DNA of 64,000 nucleotides. It comes from Phycisphaerae bacterium. Lineage in GTDB: Bacteria; Planctomycetota; Phycisphaerae; UBA1845. The DNA lies in NCBI GenBank assembly GCA_029260015.1, contig JAJDEB010000036.1:124001-188000 (forward strand), given 5' to 3'. Numbering within the stretch: position 1 is the stretch's first letter; each line of letters opens with the position of its first letter. Positions 18,544 to 26,568 of this stretch are shown here, in pieces. The notes beneath the pieces were generated by a model. The model was not told the origin of the DNA and did not search any database. It saw nothing but the letters and a program-made list of their open reading frames with translations. A program made the position numbers and the translations under genes.

Positions 18544-21500
18544 ATGACAATGAAGATTCGTTCTTTGCTTGCTGTTGGATGTATGGCAGCAAGCATCTGT
18601 ATCCCAAGCGCGGTGCTTGGGCAGTCTCAGCAGGTAGCGGGTGGCAAGAGAAACACCGGCCAACCGCTTCAAACGCCGGACCCGACGTTTGAATTCGTGC
18701 TGATGAATGGCACAACTCGCGTCACGGGTTCGACGGTTGTTTGTATTGAAGACGGCAACTCGGAATTTGTTACCGCAAATGCCGATGGTGTATTCTCGAT
18801 TGCAAACCCGCCAAGCAATTTTCAACTCGTAGTTGAGAGCGCAACGGGCGCATCCATCGAAGTAAAGGTGGTTATGCCAGAATCTGATACGCAATCTTCT
18901 GGCAGCGTATTCAGTCGGCGCGGCGCTGACAGTGACACGTTTGCGGATCATCAAATCGCGTCGTCCAGCGACTTGGTTCGAGGCGTCGTCAACGTTTCGG
19001 CAACGAATCCATCGGTGTCGATTCTGCCAAACGGAACGGCGTTCGATAAAGCCGACAGCGCGATTCGCAGTAAATCGGGCAAGCCCGTTCCACCGGATGG
19101 CCCCGTTGTTCAGGGTCCTGGCGGTTCAGGTGACACCTGTGCCGATGCCATCGCGATTGCTTGCGGTGGAACCGAAACTTTTACGCTCGGCGCTTTTGGC
19201 CCAGACGTAACTGCGTTCACCAGTACTTGCGAAGTAGCGGTTGGTGGTCCTTTCCCAAATGACCGATCCGTCTGGTTTGAATTCACCGCATCGGCAACGA
19301 CCGCACAGTTTGATCTATGCACCACCGATCCGGACCAGGATTCGGTGATGACGATCTTCACCAATACCAGCGCTTGCGGCGCTGTCACAGAATTTGCATG
19401 TGACGACGACTCCTGCCCCGGTATCACAACGCCGCCAGGGTTCGGCGCTCCAGTCAAGATCGTCGGTGGGCTCACTCCCGGACAGACCTATCTGGTTCTG
19501 GTCGACTTCTATCAAGGCGGTTATGACGTCGCGGCTGACAACACGTTCACTGTCACTTGCGGTGTTGCACTACCGACAGGTGCCTGCTGTGCAAATGATG
19601 GAAGTTGCACGGAAGGCGAAGAAGGCGCATGCGACGGAAGCGGTGGAACCTACCAGGGCGACGGCACGACATGTGGCGGCGTGACTTGTCCGGTTCTGGC
19701 GACCAATGAATCCTGCGAGACGGCAATTGTCGTCGATGCAGTTCCGTTCTCGTCAGCTGTGGACAACGACCTGTCGATCCCGAATGGTCCTGCCGGATCA
19801 TGTGACGCATTCAGCGCACCAAGCGTGATGCAGAATGACATCTGGTATGAGTGGACTGCCGATCAGGATTGCCTGCTCGATATGTCTGTCACTGCCGCCT
19901 ATGACACGATTTTGGTTGTTCGTGACAACTGCACCGACCTCAATGAAATTGTTTGCATTGACGAAAACGGTACAGGCGGAGGCGAAGCGGGCCAAATTTC
20001 AGTTACCAATGGAACCACCTACTACTTCCAGATGGGTGACAACGGCAGCCTTGAATTGGGTGGATTGACCCAATTCGATCTTTTCTGCTTCGAGAATACC
20101 GGTGCCTGCTGTGCAGGCAAGAGTTGCTCGATTGAAAGCGAAGCCGACTGTGACACTTTGGGCGGAACCTATCTAGGTGACGACACATCGTGCGCAGGAC
20201 CACCCCTCGGCAATCCCACGACCTATGCGGGCGGTACGAACATTGTCATTCCGGACAACACTCCAGGCGGCGTCGATGACACGATCAATGTCGGCGATGC
20301 ATTTGCCATCGGTGACGTCAACGTGAGCATTCAGGTTGCGCACACTTTCCTTGGCGACCTTGACATTACACTGACCCACAACGGATCAACTGCATCGATT
20401 ATCATGCAGGATGCCTGCGGCACCAATGCCGACATGGACATCACCATCGACGATGCTGCAGGTGACGTGATTTGTGCCGAACCGTTGACTGGTACATTCA
20501 ACTCGGCAAGCCTAAATGGCGAAGGGTTGTCAGCATTCAATGGCGAAAACAGCGCCGGTACATGGACGCTGAACGTTGTCGATGACGCCGGTCAAGACTC
20601 CGGCTCACTCTTGAGTTGGTCGCTTGAACTCGACGGTGCGGGCGCTGGTCCTTGTGACGACGTCGAACCCGAACCGACTTGCAACCCGGACGCATGCCCG
20701 GATGGCAGCACGCCGATCATCGGTGTTGAAAACGGAAACTTTGCTGGATGGTGTGTTTCAGGTGCGCCGTCAGCCGACGTGGACTTCTTCTTCTTCCGCG
20801 TTGACAAAGCCGGCGACTTTGCCTTGATTGAAATCACCAAGGAATTCACGCAAGGTCCGCAATTCCCGACCAATCAAGTTCCGCCGATTCTCGTGACCTT
20901 CTTCCAGGTTTGTGACGATGCCGACACCGTCGGTTCCATCATCATCGGTGAAGAAAGTGTTCGTAACTCAACGGGTGTCGATTGGACTGATTATCACTGG
21001 AGCCTCTTTGACGCTACGGAAGTTTGGTTCGACGTTGCGGCATCATCGCAATGGAGCACGCTTCCGTTCGCAGACAAGTCGTTCTCCAGCTTCCTGGATT
21101 CACCGGCGAACACCAAAGCCAAATCGCTTGACGCGGATAATGGCTCGGTGCCAAACAACAGCCAGTACTTCCCAGGTAGCGGAACGGGCGTCCTGAAGAT
21201 GGACGTGGATCTCTCCGGTCCTCCGGTCAACTTCACGTTCAAGCAGCGTCCGACCATCGACGGTGCGCAAGATCCAGAAGGTGCTTGCTGTATCGCCGAA
21301 ACCTGCGAGGTACTGACCCAAGCAGATTGCGACAGTCAGTCGGGCGTCTATCAAGGCGACGACACGGTCTGCACACCAGGCCTCTGTGATGCACCGGGTG
21401 GCGATGGCGATGTTTGTGTAGACGCTCTCGTCGCAGTTGACGGTGTTAACATTGGTGCAATCACTGATGGCGGTGTTGACGATCCGGATCCGTCATGCAC

Positions 21501-22848
21501 CACGTCAGGATCAGCCGACACATGGTACATGTACACCGCGACGACGGCTGGTTCACTGTTAATTGAGACCTGTGGCACCTATGTTGACGACGGAATTGGT
21601 GGCAGTGAAGTCGATACCATCGTTGCAGCATACGATGGTTGCGGTGGTACCGAACTTGACTGCGATGATGATTGCACGTCAGGCGGTGGCGATCCACCCG
21701 CAAGTTGTCGCGATGAAGCACAAGAGGGCGTGGGAACACGTGACTCTTGCCTTTGCATCGACGACGTCGAAGTTGGCGACGAGATCTGGATTCAGGTCCA
21801 GGAATTCCTCGGAAACAACTTTGATGACTTCACGCTGACGATCACCCCGGGTGGTTGTGATCCGCCCCCGCCGGTTGGCAACGACAACTGTGACACGGCC
21901 ACTGCGGTGGATTGCGGCACCAGCCTCATCGGTGAATCCAATGCGACAGCTGACGGATTCAATGCCGACTTTTCTCCTGGCGTATTCCCATCATCATGTA
22001 CGGGATTCGACGCCCCGGGTCCTGATGTGGTTTATGAACTATCACTTGGGGCCACGCAGGATGTCACCGTTACGATGACGCCCAATCCGTCGTTCGATGC
22101 CGCGATCTATGTGGTCACACCTGACTGTGGTGACACGGTGGCAAACTGCATCGCAGGTGATGACAGCGGTAATCCGGAGGAAGTCACGTTTACGGCCAAC
22201 GCCGGAGAAACCTACTTCATCATCGCGGATTCGTTTGGTGCTGCCGGTGGTACGTTTGACCTGTCAGTGAGTTGTGCGGGCGGCCCGGTAACCGGTGCTT
22301 GCTGCAATGGTGACGGTTCATGTGATGATGTCGCTGACCAAGCCGCATGTGATGGTCAGGGCGGCGCGTACGAAGGCGATGGTACTGACTGTGGCTCGAC
22401 ATCATGTCCGCAGCCGACATCGAACGATGAGTGCGAAGGTCGTGCGGCTTTGGCCTGCGATCAGACCACGTTCGCTGACCTGATCGACGCGTCCAACGGT
22501 GCGGATGACCCCGATCCGAGTTGCTCGACGACGGTTAATCCGTGTACGGAATATTACGAGTTCGTTCCAACCGGAACGTCCGCTCGGATCCGTACCGATC
22601 TGAACTCGACGGCTAATGACTCGGTCTACACCCTGTATTCAGTCGATCAGAGCGATCCTTGCAATGAGGCCTCGTGGACAGAAGTGGCCTGCAGTGAGGA
22701 CGAAGTTGGATTGCTGGGCGACATCTGTGTCGACGGATTGACTCCGGGCGACTCGTATGTCGTGATGATCACTGGATTTGCGGCATTCCGTTGCGACGAT
22801 GGCCCGTACGGCATTGACGTGGATTGCTCAGCAACTTGTGGTCCGTAA
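18544..22848 (+). CDS. Large secreted multidomain protein with Gly-Ala-Cys-Cys modules, PPC-like domains and a P-domain
   Basis: The 1434-residue product has a signal peptide (about 1-25, ending Ala-Val-Leu-Gly). The mature part is acidic and Cys-rich. Four short modules start with Gly-Ala-Cys-Cys and contain Gly-Gly-Thr-Tyr or similar plus Gly-Asp (near residues 345, 519, 912 and 1249). Between them are several beta-rich domains resembling bacterial pre-peptidase C-terminal domains (about 195-340, 388-515, 955-1100, 1112-1245, 1290-1430), a proprotein-convertase P-like domain (about 555-700), and a domain at about 735-905 also found in the next gene. No catalytic domain or C-terminal anchor was seen. 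An adhesin or matrix role is inferred. The ATG at 18544 has GGGG 6 nt upstream and begins a proper signal peptide. Confidence 0.85.
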   Translation: MTMKIRSLLAVGCMAASICIPSAVLGQSQQVAGGKRNTGQPLQTPDPTFEFVLMNGTTRVTGSTVVCIEDGNSEFVTANADGVFSIANPPSNFQLVVESATGASIEVKVVMPESDTQSSGSVFSRRGADSDTFADHQIASSSDLVRGVVNVSATNPSVSILPNGTAFDKADSAIRSKSGKPVPPDGPVVQGPGGSGDTCADAIAIACGGTETFTLGAFGPDVTAFTSTCEVAVGGPFPNDRSVWFEFTASATTAQFDLCTTDPDQDSVMTIFTNTSACGAVTEFACDDDSCPGITTPPGFGAPVKIVGGLTPGQTYLVLVDFYQGGYDVAADNTFTVTCGVALPTGACCANDGSCTEGEEGACDGSGGTYQGDGTTCGGVTCPVLATNESCETAIVVDAVPFSSAVDNDLSIPNGPAGSCDAFSAPSVMQNDIWYEWTADQDCLLDMSVTAAYDTILVVRDNCTDLNEIVCIDENGTGGGEAGQISVTNGTTYYFQMGDNGSLELGGLTQFDLFCFENTGACCAGKSCSIESEADCDTLGGTYLGDDTSCAGPPLGNPTTYAGGTNIVIPDNTPGGVDDTINVGDAFAIGDVNVSIQVAHTFLGDLDITLTHNGSTASIIMQDACGTNADMDITIDDAAGDVICAEPLTGTFNSASLNGEGLSAFNGENSAGTWTLNVVDDAGQDSGSLLSWSLELDGAGAGPCDDVEPEPTCNPDACPDGSTPIIGVENGNFAGWCVSGAPSADVDFFFFRVDKAGDFALIEITKEFTQGPQFPTNQVPPILVTFFQVCDDADTVGSIIIGEESVRNSTGVDWTDYHWSLFDATEVWFDVAASSQWSTLPFADKSFSSFLDSPANTKAKSLDADNGSVPNNSQYFPGSGTGVLKMDVDLSGPPVNFTFKQRPTIDGAQDPEGACCIAETCEVLTQADCDSQSGVYQGDDTVCTPGLCDAPGGDGDVCVDALVAVDGVNIGAITDGGVDDPDPSCTTSGSADTWYMYTATTAGSLLIETCGTYVDDGIGGSEVDTIVAAYDGCGGTELDCDDDCTSGGGDPPASCRDEAQEGVGTRDSCLCIDDVEVGDEIWIQVQEFLGNNFDDFTLTITPGGCDPPPPVGNDNCDTATAVDCGTSLIGESNATADGFNADFSPGVFPSSCTGFDAPGPDVVYELSLGATQDVTVTMTPNPSFDAAIYVVTPDCGDTVANCIAGDDSGNPEEVTFTANAGETYFIIADSFGAAGGTFDLSVSCAGGPVTGACCNGDGSCDDVADQAACDGQGGAYEGDGTDCGSTSCPQPTSNDECEGRAALACDQTTFADLIDASNGADDPDPSCSTTVNPCTEYYEFVPTGTSARIRTDLNSTANDSVYTLYSVDQSDPCNEASWTEVACSEDEVGLLGDICVDGLTPGDSYVVMITGFAAFRCDDGPYGIDVDCSATCGP

Positions 22849-22858
22849 TTAATTTAGA

Positions 22859-22928
22859 GTCCGAAATTAACGGTCGGCCGCACCGGTCGAATTCTCATCG
22901 ATTCGGTGCGGCCTCCGTCGGACTTTTT
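22859..22928 (+). terminator. Rho-independent terminator after the large secreted protein gene
   Basis: A perfect 10-bp stem (22876-22885 with 22904-22913) is nested inside outer arms GTCCGA (22859-22864) and TCGGAC (22918-22923). A run of five T follows directly. It lies 10 nt after the stop codon. Confidence 0.8.
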
Positions 22929-23083
22929 AGGTGTTTTTTGACGAATCGGACTGGTATTGAGTTCGGGCAGTTGATACCATAAACGGACATGTGACACTCT
23001 CTCTCTCGGAGGAACTCGACATTCATTCAAGCCGTGCAATCGGCTTGCCCTGTGTCGAGCAGCAATTGGAAGGAGCAGGTAAA

Positions 23084-23767
23084 ATGCTGAAAGGGAAAAG
23101 CGCGGTTATCCGCGGCGCACTCTCTCTCGCCGTAGCAACACTTGTCACTTCGCCAGCATTAGCAGCCCCGATCGATATCGGTGGAGGTTGGCAAGCAGAA
23201 GTGATGAACGGCAACGTAGCTAGTATTGTCGTAGACAATACAACAGGGTCGGAAACCATTATTCAGATCGCCAAGCAATTCGATGACGGTCCTGAATTCG
23301 GTCAATTCCCCCCAATCGAAATCGCATTCACGCAAATCGCGGACGACGCCTCAACAGTCCCGAGCATCGTGATCGATGACGAAAACATCATTAACAACAC
23401 AGGCTTTGGTTGGACTGATTATCACTGGGCGCTGGTTGATGGCGGTCAGGCATGGTTCAACGTTCCGCAAATGGCCGGCTTTGATACATCGCCATTTGGC
23501 ACCCAGTCATTCGCCGATCAACACGGTTTTGGCGACCCCAACAAGATGACTGATTTAGATGTTGAGGGTGGGTTTGTTCCGAACGGCGGAACATTTAATC
23601 CTGGACTATTGGGTGGCGCGATGTGGATCGATACCGATCTGTCGAGCGCTAATCCGGTCACCTTCAACTTCAAGCAGTTCCCGACCAACCCTGCAATCCC
23701 TGAGCCTGCTTCATTGGCACTCATGCTAGGTGGTTGTGCAATGATCGCGAGCCGTCGTCGCAAATAA
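23084..23767 (+). CDS. PEP-CTERM sorting domain protein
   Basis: The 227-residue protein has a signal peptide (about 1-26, ending Ala-Leu-Ala) and a C-terminal sorting tail: Ile-Pro-Glu-Pro-Ala, a hydrophobic helix and Arg-Arg-Arg-Lys. Such tails are recognised by exosortase and are common in planctomycetes that make exopolysaccharide. The body (about 28-205) closely matches a domain inside the preceding 1434-residue protein, including a Trp-Thr-Asp-Tyr-His-Trp motif at residue 110. The ATG at 23084 is chosen because AAGGAG lies 10 nt upstream and the longer frame lacks a signal peptide. It sits 235 nt after the preceding gene, beyond that gene's terminator, so it is probably transcribed on its own. 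Confidence 0.9.
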   Translation: MLKGKSAVIRGALSLAVATLVTSPALAAPIDIGGGWQAEVMNGNVASIVVDNTTGSETIIQIAKQFDDGPEFGQFPPIEIAFTQIADDASTVPSIVIDDENIINNTGFGWTDYHWALVDGGQAWFNVPQMAGFDTSPFGTQSFADQHGFGDPNKMTDLDVEGGFVPNGGTFNPGLLGGAMWIDTDLSSANPVTFNFKQFPTNPAIPEPASLALMLGGCAMIASRRRK

Positions 23768-24160
23768 ATCGGTTTGCGGCACTCAAGGTCATTCGCCTTG
23801 AGTTGTTGTGAATTCTGGAAAATCAAGCAGCCAGACGATCAAATCGTCTGGCTGCTTTTTTTTGGACTCCCCATCCACGATTTCGATTCGAACCCCACAG
23901 GCGAGGCCCATTGAATCAACTATGGCAGTTGGTTGGGCGTGTGTGTACCCGCAGCCGCATGATTTTTTGGGAAGAGTTTTGGTTCAATCAGTGCGACTTA
24001 AGCAATACGATCACCGAGTGGCGGGCACCATTTGGCGCGTGGACTGATACAAGCGGAACCGTGCGGCTTCAGCCGGGCTGAATGGGGTGTAACGACACAC
24101 GGGTTGAGTCGTGCCACCATCACCGTTATCATCCGCTCCAACCCATAGGATGAATTGACC
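23768..24160. other. Intergenic region with two hairpins
   Basis: After the PEP-CTERM gene there is a hairpin at 23781-23803 (ACTCAAGG with CCTTGAGT, no T-run) and a strong terminator at 23825-23863. The remaining 300 nt up to the STAS gene hold no frame that looks coding. The promoter of the STAS gene should lie here but was not identified. Confidence 0.6.
23825..23863 (+). terminator. Strong rho-independent terminator
   Basis: A perfect 15-bp stem (23825-23839 with 23843-23857) with a 3-nt loop is followed by six more T. It ends the PEP-CTERM transcript. Confidence 0.92.
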
Positions 24161-24520
24161 ATGGACCAACCCGCCTGCCCAACAGTTCAACCGCACGATG
24201 ACGCCCTCATCATCGAGATTCAAAGCAAGACTCTGGACGAGCCTGCGACCCGCGAACTCGTCGATTTCGTTTTGGAGGAGGCTGGCACACGTCCTCGGGT
24301 ACCTATCGTCCTGGATATGGCCAAGGTGCGATTCGCCCCCAGCGTCGCCTTGGGTGCGCTGGTTAAAATGAGCAAGAGTTTCTCGTTCGAAAAGAGACGG
24401 ATTGCTTTGATCAACGTTCACAAACGCATCACGGATACGATCCGCGTGACGCAGTTGCATCGGATCCTTGAATTGCATCTCCGGCTTGATGACGTTCTCA
24501 AATCCAGGCCAACCATTTAA
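24161..24520 (+). CDS. STAS-domain protein, anti-sigma factor antagonist-like
   Basis: The 119-residue product is a single STAS domain. A beta strand Ala-Leu-Ile-Ile-Glu-Ile is followed by the strand-loop Ile-Val-Leu-Asp-Met-Ala-Lys-Val-Arg-Phe-Ala-Pro-Ser-Val-Ala-Leu-Gly-Ala-Leu. In SpoIIAA-like proteins this loop carries the phosphorylated Ser; here a Ser is kept at that place, although the usual Asp-Ser-Ser-Gly is changed to Pro-Ser-Val-Ala. Such proteins bind anti-sigma kinases in partner switching. No kinase or sigma factor gene is adjacent, so the partner is unknown. A TTG at 24155 is an alternative start, better spaced to AGGA. Confidence 0.85.
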   Translation: MDQPACPTVQPHDDALIIEIQSKTLDEPATRELVDFVLEEAGTRPRVPIVLDMAKVRFAPSVALGALVKMSKSFSFEKRRIALINVHKRITDTIRVTQLHRILELHLRLDDVLKSRPTI

Positions 24521-24681
24521 GCCACTTCGATTCGCTTGCGGTCACTCAGCGTATTCAATCTGGCGTCACAAGTTGTGGCATTCGATTCGAGCCGCCAGCC
24601 GCCTGTGCCATCCCTCAACACTTCTGTATCTCTTTTAGATATGGATGGAAGCATTCGTTGGCCGCGATCGTGCTTGGGAGT

Positions 24682-25098
24682 TTATGAACGGTCTGCGGAC
24701 TGTCGTGGAGACAATCTGCACGCTTTTGAAACGCGATGGCGGTGATCGGCGAAGCATCGGTATGCCCAATTGAAGATGCTCGAAAAAACTGGCAAGATGG
24801 AAATGACATACAACGGGTATGTCCAGAAAATGCGTCGCATCAGGAATCTGTACGCGGCTGCCCCTTCGACGACTTGGCCGTCCGCAAGCAAGAGTCGCAA
24901 ATCGCGCATGAGATCACCATCCGGAAGTGACACGCGCTCCCTCGCTAGTTCGCTCTGTAATGGGGCAACGTCGTAACCTCGCCGCCTGAGAATCGGTTGC
25001 CAGAAATGTACCCAACGATCGCAGAATCCACACGAACCATCGTAGAGCAACCAACCCTTGGTCTGCGCGTCTTGCAGTCGTATGTCACTGGCGCTCAC
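24682..25098 (-). CDS. DCC family (DUF393) thiol-disulfide oxidoreductase-like protein
   Basis: The 138-residue protein has the family signature Leu-Tyr-Asp-Gly-Ser-Cys-Gly-Phe-Cys at residues 18-26, with the Cys pair at 23 and 26. A Tyr-Arg-Phe-Leu-Met segment and a hydrophobic stretch (Tyr-Pro-Leu-Tyr-Val-Ile-Ser-Ile-Leu-Pro) follow. The family is predicted to have a thioredoxin-like fold with an Asp-x-x-Cys-x-x-Cys motif; its substrates are unknown. Its start overlaps the stop of the DUF2071 gene by 4 nt (ATGA), so the two are probably co-translated. This pairing suggests a shared though unknown role. Confidence 0.9.
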   Translation of the reverse strand: MSASDIRLQDAQTKGWLLYDGSCGFCDRWVHFWQPILRRRGYDVAPLQSELARERVSLPDGDLMRDLRLLLADGQVVEGAAAYRFLMRRIFWTYPLYVISILPVFSSIFNWAYRCFADHRHRVSKACRLSPRQSADRS

Positions 25099-25811
25099 AA
25101 AACCACTCCTCGATGCACGCTGATTTCAGATCCATCAGCAAAGACGACTGATTCCGGGCTTTGAGTGAACACTTGGCCAAACTCGCTTCCGTAATGCATA
25201 GCCATGTCGCCGGTCAATTCAAAATGCTGAGGCGAGCTTAACTGCCAGGAAGGATGGTCAACGCGATATTCAATCGTCCTGCCGCCGGAACGCCTTGAGT
25301 ATCCCCAAAAATGATCGGCAAAAAACCGCGCCCGCTTGTCGCCATTGATATTCTCGGCATTCTGAAGATCAAGCGACAACCGACACCCGTTGTCCTGATC
25401 GCCCCACCAGTATCGGATCGATCGACATCGATGCTGCGAATCAAGCGATTTTTGATGCCCCATTGTAACGGTCGAGTAGTTCTCGTGATAAACCTTGCGA
25501 GCCACCAATGTCACCGCCGACTTTGGTACAAGTTCTTTGATGAAAACCACACCGCGACGCCACTCGCCATCCACCCGCCGGCGCACATAGAATCTTAGGT
25601 TGACCCCCTCAAATGAGCCATGAAAAGGAATCGGAACACCGAATATCTTCGATTGCTCAAATAGGAAAGCCACCAAGCTGACATAAGCCTTATCACCCCA
25701 CTCATCCAGTTCGGTACCATTGGGTATGAGCGGCTTGAGCAAATCGGGATCGACGACGTAGTTGAGCAGGGCAAGGTGTCGCCACTGGGCATTCAAGAAT
25801 ATCGCCAACAT
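25095..25811 (-). CDS. DUF2071 (YqjF-like) family protein
   Basis: The 238-residue protein begins Phe-Leu-Asn-Ala-Gln-Trp-Arg-His-Leu-Ala-Leu-Leu-Asn-Tyr, close to the usual start of the DUF2071/acetoacetate decarboxylase-like family. It continues with Leu-Lys-Pro-Leu-Ile-Pro-Asn-Gly-Thr-Glu-Leu-Asp and Gly-Val-Asn-Leu-Arg-Phe-Tyr-Val. The function of the family is not established. The ATG at 25811 lies 11 nt after the upstream PEP-CTERM gene, whereas a TTG at 25859 would overlap it. It is followed directly by the DCC-family gene. The three genes 26404-24682 may form one transcript. Confidence 0.9.
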   Translation of the reverse strand: MLAIFLNAQWRHLALLNYVVDPDLLKPLIPNGTELDEWGDKAYVSLVAFLFEQSKIFGVPIPFHGSFEGVNLRFYVRRRVDGEWRRGVVFIKELVPKSAVTLVARKVYHENYSTVTMGHQKSLDSQHRCRSIRYWWGDQDNGCRLSLDLQNAENINGDKRARFFADHFWGYSRRSGGRTIEYRVDHPSWQLSSPQHFELTGDMAMHYGSEFGQVFTQSPESVVFADGSEISVHRGVVL

Positions 25812-25822
25812 GGATCTCGATC

Positions 25823-26404
25823 TTATATTGACTGGCGCCGGAGTCTTCTTTCTCGGCAAACGCCGGCGATGAAAGTGAGACCAGCCAGCAGGGAAATCAC
25901 ACTTGGTTCCGGAATGACAGTCAGATTCGACGAAACGTATTCCACGGATTCAAATCCATCAGGTTCAAGGGCGAATCCTTCCGTCAAATCTGTGAGATGG
26001 TTGTCGCTTAAGATCAATTCAGTAGTACCCTCTGCCAACGCTTCCAGGCTGATGGTGGCTAACACGACATGTTGATCCGAGACAGGATCAGGAAATGCCA
26101 CCCCGCCGAGTCCATCACCGTCGGCAGTTGCAATTGAAAGCCAAGACCCACCGATTTCAACTCCCGTTGTAGCCGCAACGTCAGACATCGCAATTTCGAA
26201 ATCCAACCCCCAGCCCAGGACGGCGTTGGGCAAGTTGGCAACAATCTGAACGTCAAACAACTCGCCAACGATTGGCGGGCTCGCAGGCAATTCCAAAAAA
26301 ACTGTTGCTGTCGCCTGCGCCTTTGTTGCCAGCATGCAAGCCGTGACAAAACAAAGACACGCAGCATTGCGCAGAGGTCCGCCTACCGATGATCTATCTG
26401 GCAT
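25823..26404 (-). CDS. PEP-CTERM protein with cohesin-like fold
   Basis: The 193-residue protein has an N-terminal signal peptide (about 8-30). Its beta-rich body contains Gly-Glu-Leu-Phe-Asp-Val-Gln-Ile-Val and Leu-Gly-Trp-Gly-Leu-Asp-Phe-Glu-Ile, resembling the cohesin-like domains common in PEP-CTERM proteins. The C-terminal tail is Val-Ile-Pro-Glu-Pro-Ser, a hydrophobic helix and Arg/Lys residues. Known for the class: export followed by exosortase processing. The ATG at 26404 has GGGAG about 8 nt upstream. Placement directly before DUF2071 and DCC genes is unusual and may be chance. Confidence 0.88.
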   Translation of the reverse strand: MPDRSSVGGPLRNAACLCFVTACMLATKAQATATVFLELPASPPIVGELFDVQIVANLPNAVLGWGLDFEIAMSDVAATTGVEIGGSWLSIATADGDGLGGVAFPDPVSDQHVVLATISLEALAEGTTELILSDNHLTDLTEGFALEPDGFESVEYVSSNLTVIPEPSVISLLAGLTFIAGVCRERRLRRQSI

Positions 26405-26568
26405 TTGCCACTCTCCCGTCCCTTGCGAAATCACTTCTGATTTCCGCTTGACCGACTGCGCGATTCCCGATCGCACAATCGATTGAATTTATGAGTCTTT
26501 AACAATGTGACACGGCTAGGCGTTCTAACCGCTTGCCTGAATCGAATTTGCTCTTCATCATTCTAGCG

